A DNA stretch of 64,000 bases from Glycomyces niveus (GCF_017592475.1 NZ_JAGFNP010000015.1:93810-157809), one strand, 5' to 3'. Shown: positions 35,068 through 44,337, numbered from the stretch's first letter. Made by a program: numbers and translations. Notes: generated by a model not told the origin, from the letters alone.

Positions 35068-38064
35068 GTGGCGAACCGGACGCCCACCCCCCCACGGATG
35101 AGCCGACGAGGACGCTACGTCCTGATACTCCTGGTGGGCGCGATTGTCCTGCTGTCGGTCCTCGGCTGGCTCGTCGGCCTGCGCACCGACTACCTCTGGT
35201 ACGACTCGGTCGGCTTCACCTCCGTGTTCGCGACCATGATGTGGACCCGCCTGGGGCTCTTCGGGGTCTTCACCCTCGCGATGGCCGCCTGGACCGGCCT
35301 CAACCTCTACCTCGCCTTCCGCTTCCGTCCCGACACGTGGCCCGCCACGAGCGAGCAGGAAGGCCTCGAGCGCTACCGCGAACTCATCTCGCCGCGCGCC
35401 GGCTGGTGGATCGGCGGCGTCGCCGTCATCGTCGGCATCTTCGCCGGCATGTCCGCCCAGAGCCGCTGGGAGACCTGGCTGCTGTTCCGCCAGAGCGGCA
35501 CCTTCGACCACGCCGACCCGGTCCTGCACATGGACGCCGGCTTCTACGTCTTCCGCCTCCCCTTCTGGCAGTTCCTCATCGGCTTCGGCTTCGCCGCCGT
35601 CGTCGTCGGCATCCTCGCCTCCCTCAGCGCCTACTACCTCTACGGCGCGCTGCGCTTCTCCGGTCAGGGCGACCGCATGACCAACGTCGCCCGCATCCAC
35701 CTCTCGGTGCTCGTCGCACTCTTCCTGGGGCTCAAGGCCGTCGCCTACTACTTCGACCGCTTCGACTTCACCACCCAGGACAACCAGGTCACCGGCATCG
35801 TCGGCGGCGGCTACACCGAGATGACCGCCCTCATGAACGCCAAGAACGCGCTCATCTGGGTCTCCGTCATCGCCGCCCTCGTCATCCTCGTCTTCTCCTG
35901 GGGCTTCACCAGATCGCTGGCGCTGCCCGCCGCGGCCCTCGGCCTCGTCGTGGTCACCGCGATCGCCGCCGGCGGCATCTACCCCGCCGTCGTCCGCAAC
36001 TTCCAGGTCGAGCCCAACCGCCCCCAGCGCGAAGGCCCCTACGCCCAGCACACCATCGACGGCACCCGCTACGCCTACGGCATGGAGGACCTCGAGACCA
36101 CCACGTACCCGGTCGCCTCCCAGCCGAACGCCGAGACCATGGCCGCCGACCAGTCCACGGTCCCGTTCGTGCGCCTCATCGACCCGTTCGTCGTCTCCGA
36201 CGCGTTCACCCAGGCGCAGCAGCCGCGCAGCTTCTACGACTTCAACGAGAAGCTCGACATCGACCGCTACACCTACACCGACGAGAACGGCCAGGAGGTC
36301 ACCCAGGACTTCGTCGTCGGCCTCCGCGAGCTCAACCCGAGCCAGCTCACCGACGAGCAGCAGGACTGGACCGTCGCCCACACCGTCTACACGCACGGCT
36401 GGGGCTTCGTCTCCGCCTCGACCACCGAGAGCGACAGCGGCGCCCCCTGCTTCACCTCCGGCGTCCTCTCCGACGACCCCGGCAACTGCCGGATCGGCAA
36501 CGACATCATCAACGTCGAGAAGCCCCAGATCTACTACGGGCTCTTGAACAACGAGTACGCCATCGTCGGCGTCCCCGACGGCGACACCCCCCGCGAGTAC
36601 GACCGCCCGATCGACGTCGCCGTCAGCGACGAGGACTCCACCGAAGAGGACGCCGAGGAGATCGGCGCCGACCGCTACACCACCTACGAAGGCGACGGCG
36701 GCATCGACATCGGCTCCGTCGGCCGGCGCCTCCTCTACGCGTGGGAGTTCCAGGAGCCCCGCTTCCTGCTCTCCGACCAGATCAACGACGAGTCGCAGCT
36801 GCTCTACAACCGCAACGTGCGCGAGCGCGTCCAGAAGGTCGCCCCGTTCCTCACCGTCGAGGCCGACCCGTACCCGGCCGTCGTCGACGGCGAGATCGTG
36901 TGGATCGTGGACGGCTACACCACGACCAACGACTTCCCCTACTCCGACCGGGTCAACCTCGCCGACGCGACGAACGACACCTACTCCGGCCAGGGCGTCG
37001 CCAACCAGCCCAACGAGGAGATCAACTACATCCGCTCCTCGGTCAAGGCGGTCGTGAACGCCTACGACGGCTCCGTCAAGCTCTACGAGTTCGACGACGA
37101 GGACCCGATCCTCAAGGCCTGGAACGCGATCTACGGCGGGGACCTCATCACCCCCAAGGAGGAGACCCCCGAGGCCCTCGAAGCGCACTTCCGCTACCCG
37201 CAGGACCTGTTCAAGATCCAGCGCAGCCTGCTCCAGCGCTTCCACGTCGACGAGTCCCGCACCTTCATCGAGGGCAGCGAGGCCTGGGCGACCCCCGAGG
37301 ACCCGTCGCAGAACTCGCCGGTCACCCAGCCCGCCTACTACGTGTACGCGACCTACCCGGAGCAGACCCAGCCGTACTTCCAGCTCACCTCGACCTTCAC
37401 GCCGAGGAACCGCGAGAACGCGCTGGCGAGCCTCATGTCGGGCTACTACGACGAGAACGGCGACCCGCAGCTGCAGCTCTACGACGTGGTCGGCGGCGAC
37501 GACCAGTCGGTGCGGCAGATCCACCAGATCATCACGTCCACATCGGAGGTGGTGACGACGCTCCGCGACGCCACGCAGGCGGGCACCACGGTCGAGTGGG
37601 GCAACCTGCTCGCCCTGCCGGTGGGCGACGGCATCCTCTACCTCGAGCCGATGTACCTGCGGCGGCAGGCGGGCGGCCAGGGCGAGGACCTGCCGCGCCT
37701 GACGAACGTCGCGATCAGCTACGGCGGCTACGTCGGCTTCGCGCCGACGTTCGAAGAGGCCGTGGCGATGGTGGTCGACAAGTACGTGTCGGGCGCGCCG
37801 AGCGAGGCCGAGCAGAACGAGGGCGAGACCGACGGCGAGACGCCGAGCGAGACGCCTTCGGAGACGCCGAGCGAGACGCCCACGACCGAGGCCCCGGCCG
37901 ACCCGCCGGAAGTCGAGGCCGCGATCACGAAGGTCCTCGAGGCGCAGGCGGCTTACGAGGAGGCGCAGGCCTCCGGTTCGAACGAGCAGGAGGGCGCGGC
38001 CCTCGACGCCCTGCTCGCCGCGCTCGACGAACTCGAGGCGGCGAGGCAGGCCGCGGGCCAGTAA
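35068..38064 (+). CDS. UPF0182 family large membrane protein
   Basis: 998 residues with about seven membrane segments in the first 320 residues (ILLVGAIVLLSVLGWLVGL first), followed by a very large extracytoplasmic domain rich in Tyr/Asp (PNRPQREGPYAQHTIDGTRY, YFQLTSTFTPRNRENALASL) and a low-complexity tail of GETPSE repeats and a helical end. Length and layout match UPF0182 (Rv3193c). Function unknown. AAGGAG precedes the GTG start. A terminator follows. Confidence 0.93.
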   Translation: MANRTPTPPRMSRRGRYVLILLVGAIVLLSVLGWLVGLRTDYLWYDSVGFTSVFATMMWTRLGLFGVFTLAMAAWTGLNLYLAFRFRPDTWPATSEQEGLERYRELISPRAGWWIGGVAVIVGIFAGMSAQSRWETWLLFRQSGTFDHADPVLHMDAGFYVFRLPFWQFLIGFGFAAVVVGILASLSAYYLYGALRFSGQGDRMTNVARIHLSVLVALFLGLKAVAYYFDRFDFTTQDNQVTGIVGGGYTEMTALMNAKNALIWVSVIAALVILVFSWGFTRSLALPAAALGLVVVTAIAAGGIYPAVVRNFQVEPNRPQREGPYAQHTIDGTRYAYGMEDLETTTYPVASQPNAETMAADQSTVPFVRLIDPFVVSDAFTQAQQPRSFYDFNEKLDIDRYTYTDENGQEVTQDFVVGLRELNPSQLTDEQQDWTVAHTVYTHGWGFVSASTTESDSGAPCFTSGVLSDDPGNCRIGNDIINVEKPQIYYGLLNNEYAIVGVPDGDTPREYDRPIDVAVSDEDSTEEDAEEIGADRYTTYEGDGGIDIGSVGRRLLYAWEFQEPRFLLSDQINDESQLLYNRNVRERVQKVAPFLTVEADPYPAVVDGEIVWIVDGYTTTNDFPYSDRVNLADATNDTYSGQGVANQPNEEINYIRSSVKAVVNAYDGSVKLYEFDDEDPILKAWNAIYGGDLITPKEETPEALEAHFRYPQDLFKIQRSLLQRFHVDESRTFIEGSEAWATPEDPSQNSPVTQPAYYVYATYPEQTQPYFQLTSTFTPRNRENALASLMSGYYDENGDPQLQLYDVVGGDDQSVRQIHQIITSTSEVVTTLRDATQAGTTVEWGNLLALPVGDGILYLEPMYLRRQAGGQGEDLPRLTNVAISYGGYVGFAPTFEEAVAMVVDKYVSGAPSEAEQNEGETDGETPSETPSETPSETPTTEAPADPPEVEAAITKVLEAQAAYEEAQASGSNEQEGAALDALLAALDELEAARQAAGQ

Positions 38065-38096
38065 GGCCTGAGGCCTTGCACCGCAATTGAAACGAG

Positions 38097-38130
38097 AAGC
38101 GCCCGGCGACCGAATGGTCGCCGGGCGCTT
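38097..38130. terminator. Bidirectional terminator between UPF0182 and PASTA kinase
   Basis: A 15-bp perfect hairpin (AAGCGCCCGGCGACC with its complement, GAAT loop) sits between convergent genes. Confidence 0.85.
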
Positions 38131-38139
38131 GGTTGGTTT

Positions 38140-39915
38140 CTACGGCTCCTCTGCGGGCGCTTCCGTCTCGCCGGTCTCCGGCTTGCACCCTTCGGCGTCC
38201 GCCGCGCGCTTCACGGTGAGCTGGACGGTCGAGCCCGGGTCGACCTCGTTTCCGGCACTGGGGGACTGGCGGACCACGCCGCAGCGGGTCTCGCCCTCGC
38301 CCTCGTAGTCCACGGCCGGGGTCAGGCCCGCCTCTTCGATGCGCGAGCGGGCGTCGGCCTCCGTCTGCGTGACCACGTTCGGCACGGCCGTCTTCGCGGG
38401 CGACGTGGGCGAGGGGCTCTCCGACATGCTCGGCGCGTCGCTCGGGGTCAGCGACGGCCCGGCCGTCGCGGGACCCGCTGCGGGCGCAGATTCGCCTGCG
38501 GCCGAAGCGGTCTCGCTCGGATCGGCCGAGGTCGCCTCGCCGTCGTCATCGTCGCCGTCGTCCCAGACGCCGCCGTCGCCGTCCTGCCCTTGCACTTCGG
38601 CGCCGTCAGCGCCGGTCTCGCCGGTGGGAAGCGTCCCCTGCTTCTCGTCCTCGTTCCACGGCAGGCTGAGCGCGATCGCGCTCAGCGCCGCCACCGCGGC
38701 GACCGTCGCGGTGAGCGAGAGCCACAGGCCGCGCCGCCTCGGCCGCTCCTTCGGCGCCGCAGCGGGAGGCACCGGCCCGGTCGGGCCGGTCGGCGGGGCC
38801 ATGGCGTGCGCCCCGGTGTGCGAGCCCGTGAGCGGCGGCAGCGTGTGGTCGTCGGTGCGCGGCGGCACGGAAGGATGCGGCTCCTGAGGCACCGCGCGCG
38901 AGACCGGCTGCGGCCCGGTCTGGTACGACGGGTACTGCCCGACGCCGGTGTCGCCCTCCTGCACCGGACGCCGGTGCGCGCCGGACGGCGGACCCACCGT
39001 GCCCACCCCGGTCGCGGCCGCCCGCGCCGGCTGCACCCTGGTGCGCGCCATGGCAGGAGCCCGGTTGCCGAGCAGCGCCGCGCGCGTCTCGCGGCAGGCC
39101 TCGGCCAGCTCCGCGGCGTCCGCCCAGCGCGCCGACGGCTCCTTCTGGAGCGAGCGGCGCACGATCTCGGCGACCTCGTACGGCACGTCGGTAGGCAGCG
39201 GCGGCGGCGCGTTGCGCAGGTGGGCCGAGAGCACCCCGAGCGGGGTGTCGGCCTTGAACGGCGGCGACCCGGCCAGGCACTGGTGGGCGACGACGCCGAG
39301 CGAGTACAGATCCGAAGCGGGTGTGAGGTTCTCGCCCGCAGCCTGCTCCGGCGACATGTAGGTGACCGTGCCGAGCACGACCCCGGTGGTGGTGAGCGTC
39401 AGGTTGTGGCTCACGCGCGCGATCCCGAAGTCCACCAGGACCACCGAGCCGTCCGCGCGCACGAGGATGTTGCCCGGCTTGATGTCCCGGTGCACGATGC
39501 CCGCGGTGTGGGCCACGTGCAGCGCCTCGGCCACGCCGCCGACCACGCGCATCGAATCGGCCGGACTGAGCTTGCCCCACAGGCCGAGCAGGCGCGAGAG
39601 CGGCTTGCCGTCGACGTACTCCATGATCAGGTACGCGAGCTGCGCGTCCTCGTCCTCGATCTCGCCGTAGTCGTACACCTCGACCACACCGGGGCCCTGC
39701 ATGACGGCGATGGCGCGGGCCTCGCGGCGGAAGCGCTCGCGGAAGCCCCGGTCGTCGACGAGGTCGGCGAGGAGGACCTTGATGGCGACGGTGCGCCAGA
39801 GGATCGTGTCGACACCCTCCCAGACGTCGCCCATGCCGCCGCCGCCGATGCGCCGCTCGAGCCGGTACCGCCCGTCCAGAACCACGCCTGCCTTGAGGTT
39901 GCGAGTGCTCAGCAT
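38140..39915 (-). CDS. Ser/Thr protein kinase with one PASTA domain
   Basis: 591 residues. The N-terminal kinase has the glycine loop RIGGGGMGDVW, VAIK46, HRDIKPGN near 146, DFG and the SPEQAAG activation segment end. A proline-rich linker follows. One membrane segment (LWLSLTATVAAVAALSAIAL) is followed by an acidic Thr/Ser-rich stretch and a single extracytoplasmic PASTA domain (PNVVTQTEADARSRIEEAGL). PASTA domains sense peptidoglycan or muropeptides in PknB-type kinases, usually through three to five copies, so one copy is reduced. It faces the convergent UPF0182 gene. Confidence 0.93.
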   Translation of the reverse strand: MLSTRNLKAGVVLDGRYRLERRIGGGGMGDVWEGVDTILWRTVAIKVLLADLVDDRGFRERFRREARAIAVMQGPGVVEVYDYGEIEDEDAQLAYLIMEYVDGKPLSRLLGLWGKLSPADSMRVVGGVAEALHVAHTAGIVHRDIKPGNILVRADGSVVLVDFGIARVSHNLTLTTTGVVLGTVTYMSPEQAAGENLTPASDLYSLGVVAHQCLAGSPPFKADTPLGVLSAHLRNAPPPLPTDVPYEVAEIVRRSLQKEPSARWADAAELAEACRETRAALLGNRAPAMARTRVQPARAAATGVGTVGPPSGAHRRPVQEGDTGVGQYPSYQTGPQPVSRAVPQEPHPSVPPRTDDHTLPPLTGSHTGAHAMAPPTGPTGPVPPAAAPKERPRRRGLWLSLTATVAAVAALSAIALSLPWNEDEKQGTLPTGETGADGAEVQGQDGDGGVWDDGDDDDGEATSADPSETASAAGESAPAAGPATAGPSLTPSDAPSMSESPSPTSPAKTAVPNVVTQTEADARSRIEEAGLTPAVDYEGEGETRCGVVRQSPSAGNEVDPGSTVQLTVKRAADAEGCKPETGETEAPAEEP

Positions 39916-40119
39916 TCCGGCGGCTTTCCCCTCCTCGGCGAAGCTCGCGGGCCGTGCTTTCGCAGCTAAGGCGATGCTTGCGAGCCATCAATCGGTCCGG
40001 TGTCGGACCCGGTTCTGAGGGACTAACGAACGGCGGCGGCTGAGGCTACGCGCTGGGTCGGGCGAACTTCGGCCCGATCGGGGGATTTCCGGCGCCGCGC
40101 CCGCCCGCGGCGCCGGGCG
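39916..40119. other. Intergenic region, nothing recognised
   Basis: It separates the kinase start from a small minus-strand gene. The kinase promoter should lie here, but I see no clear hexamers or repeats. Confidence 0.3.
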
Positions 40120-40425
40120 CTACGACTTCGCGGCGGCGACGACGACGTCGCCGAGCGCGCGAACCGGGGTCGCGGGTTCGGGGAGCGCGCGGGGGGCGGC
40201 CTGGCCGCCGACGGCCTGGCCGAGCTGGCCGTCCCAGCAGGCCCACGAGTGGCAGGGCCAGGACTGGCTGCAGTGGCCGCACACGGGGTGCTTCGCGCCG
40301 CGCTGGTCGAACGCGGGCGTGTGCCGCTTCCACCAGCGGGCCTGGACCCGCCAGAGGCTCGGCACCAGCACGTTGCTGGGCGGCTCATCCGGCGGGGGGT
40401 TGTCGAGTGTGTACGGACTTCGCAA
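40120..40425 (-). CDS. Small Cys/Trp-rich conserved actinobacterial protein
   Basis: About 101 residues from a TTG at 40425, preceded by GGAAAGG (start uncertain). The core HPVCGHCSQSWPC-HSWACWDGQL carries CxxC and further Cys/His, suggesting metal binding. Similar small proteins occur beside XRE/DUF5753 regulators in actinomycetes, as here with the divergent gene at 40850. Function unknown. Confidence 0.5.
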   Translation of the reverse strand: MRSPYTLDNPPPDEPPSNVLVPSLWRVQARWWKRHTPAFDQRGAKHPVCGHCSQSWPCHSWACWDGQLGQAVGGQAAPRALPEPATPVRALGDVVVAAAKS

Positions 40426-40849
40426 CGCGGGCTGCCTTTCCGGTCTTTCGCTGAACTGAGATCGATTGTGGCCCTTAGTATTCGGGCCTCGAGGTCCGGT
40501 CTGACCTGGTCGATGCCGAGTCGCGGTGTCGAATCGGTACAGTCGAGGGGAGGCGGATGGCCCCTCCGTACAGTAGAATTGCACATGCAGAATTTGGATG
40601 CAAGAGGTATAACCGGATCGGGTGGCGATTCCTCCCGCCCCGCGGCCGAGCAGGCGAGACCCGGACGACCCGTTCTGGCGACACCGGCCGGCCGCACTTG
40701 AGAACAGCTGACGTTACCGGGTGTGCGGCCTAGAAGTCCTCCCCCCTCCCGGTGCGTCCTCACCGAATCCGGAGAGATCAGGGTGTCAAATGGGAACATC
40801 GAACGACAACGCTGAGAGCGATCTGCCGAAGAAGTTGGGAGGCAAGGCG
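40426..40849. promoter_or_regulatory. Divergent intergenic region upstream of XRE/DUF5753 gene
   Basis: The region is less GC-rich in the middle and holds GAATTGCACATGC-AGAATTT with short AATTC/GAATT arms near 40575-40597, a possible operator. It must carry promoters for both flanking genes. No gene is supported; two in-frame ATGs (40790, 40721) upstream of the chosen XRE start lie here. Confidence 0.35.
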
Positions 40850-41728
40850 ATGCCCTCGACCGGCAGTCCCACCGTCCGCCGCCGCCGCGCCGGGAGGATC
40901 CTCCGGGACCTGCGCGAGAAGTCCGGAAAGGACGCCAACGACGCCGCCGCCGCCCTCGAGGTCACCAGCTCCACGATCTACCGGATGGAGCTCGGCCGGG
41001 TCGGCATCAAGCCCCGCGACGTCCAGGCCCTGGTCGAGGTCTACGGGGTCGAGGACTCCGACCTCGTCGACGAGCTCGTGCGCCTGGCCCGCGACGGCCG
41101 CAAGCGCGGCTGGTGGGCCCGGTACTCCGACACCATCTCCCCGCCGTACGCGACCTACATCGGCCTGGAGCAGGACGCCTCGAGCCTGAACGTTTACGAC
41201 GGCCTGATCATCAACGGGCTCTTGCAGACCCGCGAGTACGCCAAGGCCACCTTCGGGATGGTCCCGGAGCAGTCGCTGCGATTCATGGACGAGCGGATCG
41301 AGCTGCGCATGGAGCGCCAGCAGCGGCTGCGCGGCGACCTGAAGATCTGGAACGTCATCGACGAGGCCGCGATCCGCCGCGTCCTCGGCGGCCCGAAGGT
41401 GATGATCGACCAGCTGCAGAACCTGCTCGAGCTCGGCTCGCTCCCGAACGTGCACCTCCAGGTGCTGCCGTTCGAGGGCGGCGCCTACCCCGGCATGCTC
41501 TCGTCGTTCACGATCCTCGGCTTCGGCCCGCTCGAGGGCGAGGTCGACCCGGGCTACCGCCACCCCGACGTCGTCTACATCGAGGGCCACAACGGCGACG
41601 TCTACGAGGAGGGCGCCGACGTGCAGCCCTTCCACGAGATCTTCGGCTACCTCCGCTCCGCCGCGCTCGACCCCGGCCGGAGCCTCGAGTTCATCGAGCG
41701 GCAGGCCGAGAACCTGAAGTCGCTCTAG
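40850..41728 (+). CDS. XRE-family regulator with DUF5753 domain
   Basis: 292 residues from ATG 40850, chosen because GGGAGGCAAGG lies upstream. The helix-turn-helix is visible at about 20-70 (AGRILRDLREKSGKDANDAA ... VTSSTIYRMELG). The C-terminal DUF5753 has LNVYDGLIINGLLQTREYAK, ER-rich helices, a VHLQVLPFEGGAYPGM segment and FHEIFGYLRSAALDP. Actinomycetes encode many such regulators, paired with DUF397 proteins in some cases acting like antitoxin/toxin pairs. Here a DUF397 gene converges on it across a shared terminator. Confidence 0.9.
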   Translation: MPSTGSPTVRRRRAGRILRDLREKSGKDANDAAAALEVTSSTIYRMELGRVGIKPRDVQALVEVYGVEDSDLVDELVRLARDGRKRGWWARYSDTISPPYATYIGLEQDASSLNVYDGLIINGLLQTREYAKATFGMVPEQSLRFMDERIELRMERQQRLRGDLKIWNVIDEAAIRRVLGGPKVMIDQLQNLLELGSLPNVHLQVLPFEGGAYPGMLSSFTILGFGPLEGEVDPGYRHPDVVYIEGHNGDVYEEGADVQPFHEIFGYLRSAALDPGRSLEFIERQAENLKSL

Positions 41729-41737
41729 GCGCACATG

Positions 41738-41775
41738 CGAGGGGGCGGACATGGATTTCCATGTCCGCCCCCTCG
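41738..41775. terminator. Bidirectional terminator between XRE and DUF397 genes
   Basis: An 18-bp perfect hairpin (CGAGGGGGCGGACATGGA and its complement, TT loop) separates the two convergent genes. Confidence 0.85.
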
Positions 41776-41795
41776 CCCGTCCTACTTGCTCTTGC

Positions 41796-41969
41796 CTACC
41801 TGCCGGATGCCCGCAGCAGCGAACGCCAGTCGGCTCGGCTGGCGCGCAGGATCGGGCTCACCGTCAGCTTGGTGTCCCTGATCTCCACGGCCGCTTCCGC
41901 GAGCCTGGCTTCGACGCAGGCCCCGTTCGGGCCTGACCTGCTGCTCTTCCTCCATGCGTGGGTCAACAT
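41796..41969 (-). CDS. DUF397 domain protein
   Basis: 57 residues from ATG 41969, with AAGGAGGAG upstream. The DUF397 pattern is clear: W-R-K-S-S-R-S-G-P-N-G-A-C-V-E at the start, VEIRDTK in the middle, and FSRADWRSLL-like end (ASRADWRSLL). DUF397 genes usually sit next to XRE/DUF5753 genes in the same orientation; here they are convergent. Family function is not settled. Confidence 0.88.
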   Translation of the reverse strand: MLTHAWRKSSRSGPNGACVEARLAEAAVEIRDTKLTVSPILRASRADWRSLLRASGR

Positions 41970-42091
41970 GGATCTCCTCCTTCCAAGGAGCCTTCGAGTC
42001 CCCAGGACGGTGTAGAGCTTAACCATTGCGTTACAAGGCGAACGTCGACTATCCGTCAATATCAGGTTCCGGACAGAACGACTGCCGCGCT

Positions 42092-43003
42092 TCACCAATG
42101 CGGTGTGCCGCAGGCGGCCTCCGCGCTGCCGGGCTCGATTTGGACCGTCGCGTGCGCGATGTCGAATTGTTCTGCCAGCGTCCGCTGCGCGTCGCCGAGG
42201 ACGATTCCGGGGTCGGCGCCCGAATCGAGCGCGAGGTGGACCGTCGCCACCTCCATACCCGAGGTCAAAGTCCACAGATGGAGATCGTGTACTTCTTTCA
42301 CCCCATCGAGTGCGCCCAGCGCGTGTTCGACCGCTTCGGGGTCGACGCCGACGGGCGCGTGCTGGAGCAGGATGCGCAGCGCGTCGCGGCCGAGCCGGTA
42401 GGCGCGCGGCAGGATGAACAGGCCCACGCCGACGGCGATGATGCTGTCGATCGCGAACCAGCCGGTGAAGGCGATGACAGTGGCGGCGGCGATGACGCCG
42501 ATGGAGGCGATCGCGTCGCCGAGGACTTCGACGTAGGCGCCGCGCACGTTGATCGACTCGGCGGCGGCCGAGCGCAGCAGGAGCAGGGAGGCGACGTTCG
42601 CGGCGAGGCCGAAGAGGGCGACGGCGAGCATCGGGCCGGACTGGACCTCGGGCTGCTCGCCGAGGCGGCGCACGGCCTGCACGATGACGAACCCGGCGAC
42701 GCCGAAGAGCAGCACCGTGTTCGCCAGGGCCGCCAGCACTTCGAGCCGGTACATCCCGTAGGTCCGGCGGGGCCGCCCGCCCGCGCGTCGGACCGCGACG
42801 ATCGCGGCCAGCGCCATGGCGATGCCGAGGGCGTCGCCGGCGACGTGCCCGGCGTCGGAGAGCAGCGCCAGCGAGTGGGTGTACCAGGAGGCGACCGCTT
42901 CGGCGGCCATGACGGCGAGGGCGAGGCCGAGCGCGAGCCAGAGCCGGCCCCGGTGCTGTGCGCCGAGCGAGGCGGCTCCTGCGTGCGAGTGGTCGTGGCC
43001 CAT
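42092..43003 (-). CDS. Cation diffusion facilitator (zinc/cobalt/cadmium efflux)
   Basis: 303 residues from ATG 43003 (AAGGAGA upstream). The N-terminus starts MGHDHSHAG, a short His-rich metal-binding region, followed by six membrane segments. HSLALLSDAGHVAGDALGI and VEVLGDAIASIGV give the paired D/H transport sites of the CzcD/ZitB type. The C-terminal cytoplasmic domain (VKEVHDLHLWTLTSGMEVAT) is present. It exports divalent cations against H+. A palindrome upstream suggests ArsR/SmtB control. Confidence 0.93.
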   Translation of the reverse strand: MGHDHSHAGAASLGAQHRGRLWLALGLALAVMAAEAVASWYTHSLALLSDAGHVAGDALGIAMALAAIVAVRRAGGRPRRTYGMYRLEVLAALANTVLLFGVAGFVIVQAVRRLGEQPEVQSGPMLAVALFGLAANVASLLLLRSAAAESINVRGAYVEVLGDAIASIGVIAAATVIAFTGWFAIDSIIAVGVGLFILPRAYRLGRDALRILLQHAPVGVDPEAVEHALGALDGVKEVHDLHLWTLTSGMEVATVHLALDSGADPGIVLGDAQRTLAEQFDIAHATVQIEPGSAEAACGTPHW

Positions 43004-43300
43004 GGAGGGCGTCTCCTTCGTTCTGATGCCGGTGCGGCGGACCGGGCTTCGGCGGTGGGGTCCCCGCCGCCATCGAATGCTAACATGCGCACTATTGCAT
43101 ATGTGGAGACGGGGTTGATTTCGTTCCGTGTTCCCGGGGTACCCCTGGTCACTTTTCCGCTCCCCGCGGATCGCCCGATCCGCGGCATTTGCGTGTAGCG
43201 CACCCGGAAACGCCCGAACCAGGGGGACTTTCACAAATGCGGGGCGGGAATGGAATAATATTCGTACCAACATCATCAGCACTGGTCACGGGGGGTGACG
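43004..43300. other. Divergent intergenic region upstream of CDF exporter
   Basis: It separates the CDF gene from the membrane-protein gene on the plus strand. It contains the operator-like palindrome at 43084-43103. No other feature is recognised. Confidence 0.45.
43084..43103 (-). promoter_or_regulatory. Candidate metal-responsive operator upstream of CDF gene
   Basis: On the minus strand CATATGCA-ATAG-TGCGCATG is an 8-4-8 inverted repeat with one mismatch, 80 bases before the start. Its AT-rich dyad resembles ArsR/SmtB-type sites (NmtR, CzrA) that control CDF exporters. Confidence 0.45.
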
Positions 43301-43774
43301 ATGAAAGACGCCATTGAAACCTCTGCCATCGCGTTCATCGCAATCGTCGCGATCGTCCTCATCTTCGCAGCCGTCCTCGGCCTGCGATCCGTCATCGACA
43401 ACAAGCGCCGCCGCAAAGCCAGGGCGAAAGCCGACGCCGAAGCCTGGACCGAGCTCCTCGGCACCCAGCTGAAGATCGCCCCGGCCTCCGTCGGCGACAC
43501 CGAAGCCGCCGCGGCCCTCGACCGCGCCCGGAAACTCCACTACAAGGCGGTCGAGCGACTCAAGACCGCCAAGAAGGCCAAGCAGTTCGCGCGCATCCGC
43601 ACCTACGCGCTCGCCGGGCTGCACAACCTGAACATCATGCGCCGCCGCCTCGGCAAAGCCCCCGGACCGCAGGGCCCCATGCCCTTCAACGCCGCGGGCA
43701 CGTCCAAGAACGCGAAGCGCGACGCCAACGTCCGCGACATCCCCACGGGACCGTCGACCGGACTGCCCTACTGA
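43301..43774 (+). CDS. Small membrane protein, single N-terminal segment
   Basis: 157 residues from ATG 43301, with GGGGGG(TGAC) upstream. The N-terminus (SAIAFIAIVAIVLIFAAVLG) is one membrane helix followed by a basic stop-transfer (NKRRRKARAK). The rest is helical and basic, possibly a coiled coil around 60-110. No known domain. A terminator follows and the next gene converges. Confidence 0.65.
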   Translation: MKDAIETSAIAFIAIVAIVLIFAAVLGLRSVIDNKRRRKARAKADAEAWTELLGTQLKIAPASVGDTEAAAALDRARKLHYKAVERLKTAKKAKQFARIRTYALAGLHNLNIMRRRLGKAPGPQGPMPFNAAGTSKNAKRDANVRDIPTGPSTGLPY

Positions 43775-43783
43775 GCGAGCGAC

Positions 43784-43812
43784 AACGGGGACGGCCTCAG
43801 GCCGTCCCCGTT
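43784..43812. terminator. Bidirectional terminator
   Basis: A 14-bp perfect hairpin (AACGGGGACGGCCT and its complement) sits between convergent genes. Confidence 0.8.
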
Positions 43813-43832
43813 CTCATGCCCAGAACGCGCCC

Positions 43833-44222
43833 TTACTCTTCGGCGGTCCGCGTCCGCGGCGACAAGAGGTCCATCACCCACATCGCCAGCGAGACGATGA
43901 TCGCGCCCCAGAACGCCGCCCAGAACCCGTCCACGAAGAACCCCAGCGACAGCTTCTCCGAGATCCAGCCGGTCAGCCAGAACATCAGCGCGTTCACCAC
44001 CAGCCCGAACAGGCCCAGCGTCAGCACGTAGAGCGCGCACCCCACCGCCATGACGAGCGGCTTCACGAACGTGTTCACCAACGTGAACACCAAGGCCACC
44101 AGCACGAGCGAGAAGAACCGCTCGAGCACCGAGTCGCCGTACAAGTGGATGCCGCCGACGATCGCCGTGGCCAGCCACAGCGCCAGCGCGGTCAGGACGA
44201 GACGCACCAGAAACCTGATCAT
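43833..44222 (-). CDS. Phage-holin-family / YvlD-like membrane protein
   Basis: 129 residues from ATG 44222 (MIRFLVRLVLTALALWLATA). Four membrane segments are visible, with the family pattern LVLVALVFTLVNTFVKPLV in the second. The length is typical. These proteins are of unknown function and, despite the family name, are chromosomal. Confidence 0.85.
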   Translation of the reverse strand: MIRFLVRLVLTALALWLATAIVGGIHLYGDSVLERFFSLVLVALVFTLVNTFVKPLVMAVGCALYVLTLGLFGLVVNALMFWLTGWISEKLSLGFFVDGFWAAFWGAIIVSLAMWVMDLLSPRTRTAEE

Positions 44223-44314
44223 CCGGCCAGTATCGCCGCCGAAGCGACCGCGCGTCCAGTTTCCGCCCACGAGGCCCGGACGGGCCGGCACGGGCGAGAC
44301 CGAGAATGACCCGC

Positions 44315-44337
44315 GGATTCACCCCCGGTTCACCCGG
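44315..44337 (+). promoter_or_regulatory. PHO-box-like direct repeat upstream of pstB
   Basis: Two copies of GGTTCACCC-type units (GGATTCACCC and GGTTCACCC) lie about 12 bases apart, 87 bases before pstB. PhoP in actinomycetes binds direct repeats of GTTCACC. It supports phosphate-starvation control of the lone pstB. Confidence 0.65.

Noticed and set aside
34987..37524. 845-residue minus-strand frame
   Set aside because: Antisense shadow of UPF0182, repetitive translation.
40721..40849. Longer N-terminus for the XRE/DUF5753 regulator
   Set aside because: The added residues are not conserved in type and the ATG at 40850 has the best ribosome site.
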